Assembly (NCBI GenBank): GCA_021229015.1
Contig: CM037777.1
Span: forward strand, 23,301,515-23,365,514
Length of the DNA: 64,000 bases
Direction: 5' to 3'
Origin: Solen grandis
Lineage: Eukaryota > Mollusca > Bivalvia > Adapedonta > Solenidae
This document shows, in pieces, positions 57,731 to 64,000 of the stretch. The notes under the pieces are model-generated. The model worked only from the letters and a program-made list of their open reading frames with translations, was not told the origin of the DNA and made no database searches. The position numbers were made by a program, and so were the translations under genes. Position 1 is the stretch's first letter. Each line of letters begins with the position of its first letter.

Positions 57731-59646
57731 GATATTATTATTCTTTTCTTCTTCCTAACTAAACGCTTATTTTTATATGTTGCAATAGGCCTAGGACGAT
57801 GAAATTTTTATGGCTTATTAGTCACGTGAGGTAATTTTGATTTCAATGATTTCAGCACCCTATGACGTCACATGACGTCACAGCTAAAAATAGTGAAAAA
57901 TGGTGTTCGCGCTCTACTGCCGTAATTTATGGTCGGATTTTCTTCAAATTTTCACAGATGGTGCAACTTGAATCAAAGGTGTGCATATCCTGTCAGCTAA
58001 CCGAAATTCCGAAAAACCGAAGTTCTGTGGCTGAAATAAGATTCGAACATAGGACCGAAAATTTCATTTTAGGATTAAAGAGCTTCAGGATGAGATAGAA
58101 AGTTGAAACTTACACAGTTTGCAGTTCTGCAAAATGTCAACATATATTTTTAATCGTGACGTCATATGACGTCATGTGACGTCATAGGCATACTTCTTAA
58201 TTTTCATTTTAGGGCAATGATTTCGACATGATGCCAGTTGTTCAGAATAATGAAAATTTCAGAGTCACGAGAGTAAAGTATGCGCTTTTGAACAAAAGCA
58301 TCTTCAGCACCCTATGACGTCACATGACGTCACAGCTAAAAATAGTGAAAAATGGTGTTCGCGCTCTACAGCCGTCATTTATGGTTGGATTTTCTTCAAA
58401 TTTTCACAGATGGTACATCTTGAATCAAAAGTGTGCATATCCTGTCAGCTAACCGAAATTGCGAAAGACCGAAGTTCTGTGGCTGAAATAAGATTCGAAC
58501 ATAGGACCGAAAATTTCATTTTAGGGTTAAAGAGCTTCAGGATGAGAAAGAAAGTTGAAACTTACACAGTTTGCAGTTCTGCAGAATTTCTACATTTATT
58601 TTGAGTCTTGACTCATATGACGTCATGTGACGTCATAGGCATACTTCTTAATTTTCATTTTAGGGCAATGATTTCGACATGATGCCAGTTGTTCAAAATA
58701 ATGAAAATTTCAGAGTTATGACAGTAAAGTATGCGCTTTTGAACAAAAGCATTTTCAGCACCCTATGACGTCACATGACGTCACAGCTAAAAATAGTGAA
58801 AAATGGTGTTCGCGCTCTACAGCCGTCATTTATGGTCGGATTTTCTTCAAATTTTCACAGATGGTACATCTTGAAACTACGGTTTGCATATCCTGTCAGC
58901 TAACCGAAGTTCCGAAAGACCGAAGTTCTGTGGCTGAAATAAGATTCGAACATAGGACCGAAAATTTCATTTTAGGATTAAAGAGCTTCAGGATGAGATA
59001 GAAAGTTGAAACTTACACAGTTTGCAGTTCTGCAGAATTTCTAAATAAATTTTGATACGTGACGTCATATGACGTCATGTGACATCATAGGCATACTTCT
59101 TAATTTTCATTTTAGGGGAATGATTTCGACATGATGCCAGTTGTTCAGAATAATGAAAATTTCAGAGTCATTGCAGTAAAGTATGCGCTTTTGATCAACA
59201 GCATTTTCAGCACCCTATGACGTCACCTGACGTCAGAGCTAAAAATAGTGAAAAATGGTATTTGCGCTCTACAGCCGCCATTTATGATCAGATTTTCTTC
59301 AAATTTTCACAGATGGTACATCTTGAAACTAAGGTGTATTTTGTAAGCTAACCTTAATTCCGAAAAACCGAAGTATTGCGGCTGAAGTAAGATTCAAACA
59401 TAGGACCTTTAAACTAGAAATCAAATTTGCAGTCATGTCCTGACGTCATAGGACATCATGTTACGTTACAGACAAATACTTAGTTCTTATCATTTGCACT
59501 AATTTCGGAATATAATGTCAATTGTTCAGCATGAACATGAAATACTACCAGAGGTGAGACATTACATGAAACTTCTATCTCCTGCTTTTTGCATTAACAC
59601 AGCTTGCAGAAAGTCCTATCATTCGTTTTCACGAATGACATCTAGT
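57731..59646 (+). repeat. Array block 5: start module, A units, terminal module
   Basis: A units at 57862, 58314, 58765 and about 59215. The terminal hairpin CATTCGTTTTCACGAATG is at about 59621-59638, then ACATCTAG. Confidence 0.8.
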
Positions 59647-62527
59647 TCTTCTTCTTCTTATTCTTTTTTTCTTCCTCTTATATTTGTGTTAATTTCGAGG
59701 TGTTGCCATTGACTCAGAACAATGAAAATTTTATGGCATATATTTCAAACCATGAGCTTTCGGATGCAATGAATTTGATATACATACGACGTCATATAAC
59801 GTCAGATTTGACGTCAGGTGAAAAAGTTTGTACGCGGTCTACAGCCATTATTTGTCAACCGATTTTCATCAAAATTTCACAGAATGTGTATGTTAGGCTC
59901 TAGTTGTGCATCCCGGTGTCCGTTTTTCAAAATTCGAAAAGTCCATGGTTCTATAGCGAATCCAAGATTCGAACCAAGGTCGTAAATTTTTAAATGCTTA
60001 TAAAATCTGTCCTATTTCAGATAGAAAGTTGATATTTAGTCAGTATATAGGTCTCTAGAAGTTTTAAACATTTTGTGAAAATAAATGTCATATGACGTCA
60101 CGTGACGTCATTATATGATAATGTTTTATATTTCTATATGTTAAAATTGTCGAAGGGCAACGAAAATTTAATGACACATGCTTCTAAGGCTGTAATTTTG
60201 ATTTCTATGATTTTCATATGCCTATGACTACATATGACGTCACACTTGAAATATGCAACAAAAGTTTGTACGCGGTCTACAGCCATTGTTTATGAACCGA
60301 TTTTCATCAAATTTTCACAGAATGTGTATATTAAGTTCTAGTTGTGCATCTCGGTGTCCGTTTTTCAAAATTCGAAAAGTCCATGGTTCTATAGCGAATT
60401 CAAGATTCGAACCAAGGTCGTAAATTTTTAAATGCTTATAAAATCGGATTTATTTGAGATAGAAAAGTGATATTTGGTCAGTATATAGGTCTCTGGGAGT
60501 CTTAAACATTTTGTGAAAATAAACGTCACATGACGTCACTTGACGTCATTATATGATAATGTATTTCTAATATTAATAAGAGTATTTCTATTGTTGAAAT
60601 TTTGAAGGGCAATGAAAATTTAATGACAAATGATTCAGACGCTGAAATTTCGATTTCAATGATTTTCAGAAGCCTATGACGTCATATGACGTCACATTTG
60701 AAATTGACTACGAAAGTTTGTACACGGTCCAGAGCCATTATTAATGGGCCGATTTTTATCAAATTTTCACAGAATGTGTATATTACGTTCTTATTGTGTA
60801 TACCGGTGTCCGTTTTTCAAAATTCGACAAGTCCAAGCATCTATGGCGGATCCAAGATTCGAACCAAGGACGTCAATTTTTAAATGCTTATAAAAACTGT
60901 CCTATTTGAGATAGAAAGTTGAAATTTTGTCAGTTAGTAGGTCTCTGGGTGTCTAACAATTATGTGAAAATAAACGTCATATGACGTCACGTGACGTCAT
61001 TTGTTTATTATTATTATTCTTTTCTTCTTCCTAACTAAACGCTTATTTTAATATGTTGCAATAGTCCTATGACCATGAAATTTTTATGGGTTATTAGTCA
61101 CGTGAGGAAATTTTGTTTTCAATGATTGACAGCAGCCTATGACGTCACATGACGTCACAGCTAAAAATAGTGAAAAATGGTGTTTGCGCTCTACAGCGGC
61201 CATTTATGGTCGGATTTTCTTGTAATTTTCACAGATGGTACATCTTGAAACTAAGGTGTGCATATCCTGTCAGCTAACCGAAATTCCGAAAGACCGAAGT
61301 TCTGTGGCTGAAATAAGATTCGAACATAGGACCGAAAATTTCATTTTAGGATTAAAGAGCTTCAGGATGAGATAGAAAGTTGAAACTTACACAGTTTGCA
61401 GTTCTGCAGAATTTCTACATATATTTTGATTCCTGACGTCGTGTGATGTCATAAGCATACTTCTTAATTTTCATTTTAGGGCAATGATTTCCACATGATG
61501 CCAGTTGTTCAGAATAATGAAGATTTTAGAGTTATGACAGTAAAGTATGCGCTTTTGAACAAAAGCATTTTCAGCACCCTATGACGTCATGTGACGTCAG
61601 AGCTAAAAATATTGAACAATGGTGTTCGCGCTCTACTGCTGCCATTTATGGTCGGATTTTCTTCTAATTTTCACAGATGGTACACCTTGAAACTAAGGTG
61701 TACATATCCTGCCAGCTTACCGAAATTCCCAAAAACCGAAGTTCTGTGGCTGAAGTAATATTCGAACATAGGACCAAAAATTTCATTTTAGGATTGAAGA
61801 GCTTCAGGATGAGATAGAAAGTTGAAACTTACACAGTTTGCAGTTCTGCATTATTTCTACAAATATTTTGAATCGTGACGTCAGAGGACGTCATAAGCAT
61901 ACCACTTATTTTTAATTTGGGGCAATGATTTCGACATGATGCCAATTGTTCAGAATAATGAAAATTTCAGAGTTATTGCAGTAAAATATGCGTTTTTGAG
62001 CAGCAGCATTTTCAGCACGCTATGACGTCACGTGACGTCAGAGCTAAAAATAGTGAAAAATGGTATTCGCGCTCTACAGCCGCCATTTATGATCAGATTT
62101 TCTTCAAATTTTTACAGATGGTACATCTTTAAACTAAGGTGTGAATATTTTGTCAGCTAACCTTAATTCCAAAAAACCGAAGTATTGTGGCTGAAGTAAT
62201 ATTCGAACATAGGACCAAAAATTTCATTTTAGGGCTAAAGAACTTCGGGATGAGATAGAAAGTTGAAACTTACACAGTTAGCAGTTCTGCAGAATTTCTT
62301 AATATATTTTGAGTCGTGACGTCATATGATACTACTACTACTGCTACTTATTTTTTTTTTCTTCGTAACTAAACGCTTATTTTTCGCGGAATATAATGTC
62401 AATTAATCAGCATGAACATGAAATACTACCAGAGGTGAGTCATTACATGAAACATCTATCTCCTGCATTTTGCATTAACACAGGTTGCAGAAAGTCCTAT
62501 CATTCGTTTAGACGAATGACATCTAGT
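59647..62527 (+). repeat. Array block 6: alternative start module, B units, A start module, A units, terminal module
   Basis: The start differs (TTCCTCTTATATTTGTGTTA, about 59675) and leads into B units (59790-61000). The A start module at about 61005 then leads into A units and the terminal module ending 62527. This repeats the B-then-A order of block 3. Confidence 0.78.
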
Positions 62528-62537
62528 TATTCTTATT

Positions 62538-62805
62538 AGGACTTTCTGCCTAAAGCAGAAAGTCCTATTGGGTTTGTTATGTTTATTATTAGGACTTTCT
62601 GCCTAAAGCAGAAAGTCCTATTGGGTTTGTTATGTTTATTAGGACTTTCTGCCTAAAGCAGAAAGTCCTATTTGGTTTGTTATGTTTATTATTAGGACTT
62701 TCTGCCTAAAGCAGAAAGTCCTATTGGGTTTGTTATGTTTATTATTATTAGGACTTTCTGCCTACTGGCAGAAAGTCATATTGGGTTTGTACTATTTATT
62801 CTTCT
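62538..62805 (+). repeat. Tandem of five hairpin units (AGGACTTTCTGC...GCAGAAAGTCCT)
   Basis: Units start at 62538, 62591, 62641, 62694 and 62750, spaced 50-56 bp. Each has a 12 bp perfect stem and five-base loop, then ATTGGGTTTGTTATGTTTATT. The fifth is diverged. The stem sequence CAGAAAGTCCTAT also occurs just before the terminal hairpin of all six array modules. Confidence 0.9.
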
Positions 62806-64000
62806 TCTTCTTATTATTATTATTCTTTTTTTCTTCCTCTTATATTTGTGTTAATTTCGATGTGTTGCCATTGGCCCTGAACAATCAGAATTTTATGGCA
62901 TGTATTTCAAACCATGAGCTTTCGGATGCATTGAATTTCATATTCATATGACGTCATATAACGTCAGACTTGACGTCACCTGAAAAAGTTTGTACGCGGT
63001 CTACAGCCATTATTTCTGGACCGACTTTCATCAAAATTTCACAGAATGTGTTGTTAGGCTGTAGTTGTGCATCCAGGTGTCCGTTTTTCAAAATTCGAAA
63101 AGTCCATGGTTCTATGGCGAATCCAAGATTCGAACCAAGGTCGTAAATTTTCAAATGCTTATAAAATCTGTCATATTTAAGATAGAAAGTTGATATTTAG
63201 TCAGCATATAGGTCTCTAGAAGTTTTAAACATTTTGTGCAAATAAATGTCATATGACGTCACGTGACGTCATTATATGATAATGTATTTCTAATATTAAC
63301 AAGAATATTTCTATATGTTGAAATTGTCGAAGGGCAATGAAAATTTAAAGACACATGCTTCAAAAGTTTGTACGCGGTCTACAGCCATTGTTTGTGAACC
63401 GATTTTCATCAAATTTTCACAGATTGTGTATATTAAGTTCTAGTTGTGCATCCCGGTGTCCGTTTTTCAAAATTCGAAAAGTCCATGGTTCTATACGAAT
63501 CCAAGATTTCAGAATTTTTTTTAAAAGTCCTATTTAGATAGAAAGTTGATATTTAGTCAGTATATAGGTCTCTAGAAGTTTTAAACATTTTGTGCAAATA
63601 AATGTCATATGACGTCACGTGACGTCATTATATGATAATGTATTTCTAATATTAACAAGAGTATTTCTATATGTTGAAATTGTCGAAGGGCAATGAAAAT
63701 TTAATGACACATGCTTCAATCGCTGAAAGTTTGATTTTTATGATTTTCATATGCCTATGACGTCATATGACGTCACACTTGAAATATGCAACAAAAGTTT
63801 GTACGCGGTCCAGAGCCATTGTTTATGAACCGATTTTCATCAAATTTTCACAGAATGTGAATATTAAGTTCTAGTTGTGCATCCCGGTGTCCGTTTTTCA
63901 AAATTCGAAAAGTCCATGGTTCTATAGCGAATTCAAGATTCGAACCAAGGTCGTAAATTTTTAAATGCTTATAAAATCGAACCTATTTGAGATAGAAAAG
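62806..64000 (+). repeat. Array block 7: alternative start module and B units, cut by window end
   Basis: The same alternative start as block 6 (62830), then B units with CRE clusters near 62947, 63250, 63606 and 63758. One unit near 63355-63535 is shortened. Confidence 0.8.

Larger units (their letters stand above)
50101..64000 (+). repeat. CRE-rich satellite-like array, head-to-tail, with Helitron-like terminal modules
   Basis: About 30 units of 430-460 bp in one orientation, in two related families. Family A (unit ~452 bp) has CTCTACAGCCGCCATTTATG, CCGAAATTCCGAAAGACCGA and AAGATTCGAACATAGGACCG. Family B (~430 bp) has GTACGCGGTCTACAGCCATT, TTTTTCAAAATTCGAAAAGT and AAGATTCGAACCAAGGTCGT. Both share the same order of motifs, so they are diverged copies of one ancestor. 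Each unit carries two clusters of TGACGTCA. Six modules ending in a hairpin plus CTAG|T, and a shared start module, divide the array into blocks. It continues past the window. Confidence 0.9.

Noticed and set aside
51064..59001. Repeated 71-96 codon open frames starting MTS(H/C)DVTAKNSEKW in the array
   Set aside because: They occur once per satellite unit and begin at the CRE palindrome itself. Other units carry shifts or shorter versions, and no domain or signal is evident. They are most simply a by-product of the repeat. A dN/dS test across units would be needed to revive the idea.
50101..64000. Centromeric satellite
   Set aside because: Possible in principle, but the start and end modules, the composite blocks and the Helitron-like ends fit a transposon origin better. 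No data in the sequence show centromere function.

Overview
Eukaryotic nuclear DNA, AT-rich and repeat-dense, most likely from a bivalve mollusc. The evidence is one conserved animal gene split into many short exons with GT-AG introns, several LINE, SINE and MITE families of a type familiar from bivalve genomes, and no prokaryotic organisation. The species cannot be named from the sequence.

Layout. (1) Bases 1-10130 hold no recognisable host gene. They contain three non-LTR retrotransposon fragments (1-1473, 2468-2690, 5518-6047), tRNA-related SINEs, homopolymer tracts, an orphan promoter-like cluster near 6720-6940 and a CAAGAG-hairpin repeat (9461-10128). (2) At 10806-13528 lies a 2.7 kb element with ~270 bp terminal inverted repeats and a 10 bp target duplication, features of Mutator-like elements. 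It carries a complete PHD-finger exon ending in a strong splice donor. It interrupts a cysteine-rich reading frame that, with a second exon-like piece at 14065-14244, resembles the ectodomain of molluscan methuselah-like receptors. (3) Bases 16612-44511 (minus strand) are occupied by NAA25, the auxiliary subunit of the NatB N-terminal acetyltransferase. I could define 26 exons with mutually consistent splice phases, from a start codon in a YY1-like context at 44511 to a stop at 16612. One exon of about 100 nt, expected between 28603 and 29712, was not found. The introns carry piggyBac-like MITEs, a pogo-like element, SINEs and a 1.5 kb minisatellite that includes the exon 9 splice donor. (4) Bases 44560-50000 are repeats again (LINE fragment, MITEs, hairpin-ended repeat), ending at a 100 bp assembly gap (50001-50100). 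(5) Bases 50101-64000 are a head-to-tail satellite-like array of ~430-460 bp units. The units are packed with TGACGTCA (CRE-type) palindromes spaced one helical turn apart, and are punctuated by six modules that end in a small hairpin followed by CTAG|T, resembling Helitron 3' ends.

Functionally, only NAA25 is a convincing working gene. It should act with the catalytic subunit NAA20, which is not in this window, to acetylate nascent proteins beginning Met-Asp, Met-Glu, Met-Asn or Met-Gln. Everything else is mobile, relic or satellite DNA. The most unusual observations are the splice donor embedded in a minisatellite, the PHD-carrying long-TIR element, and the CRE-rich Helitron-like array.
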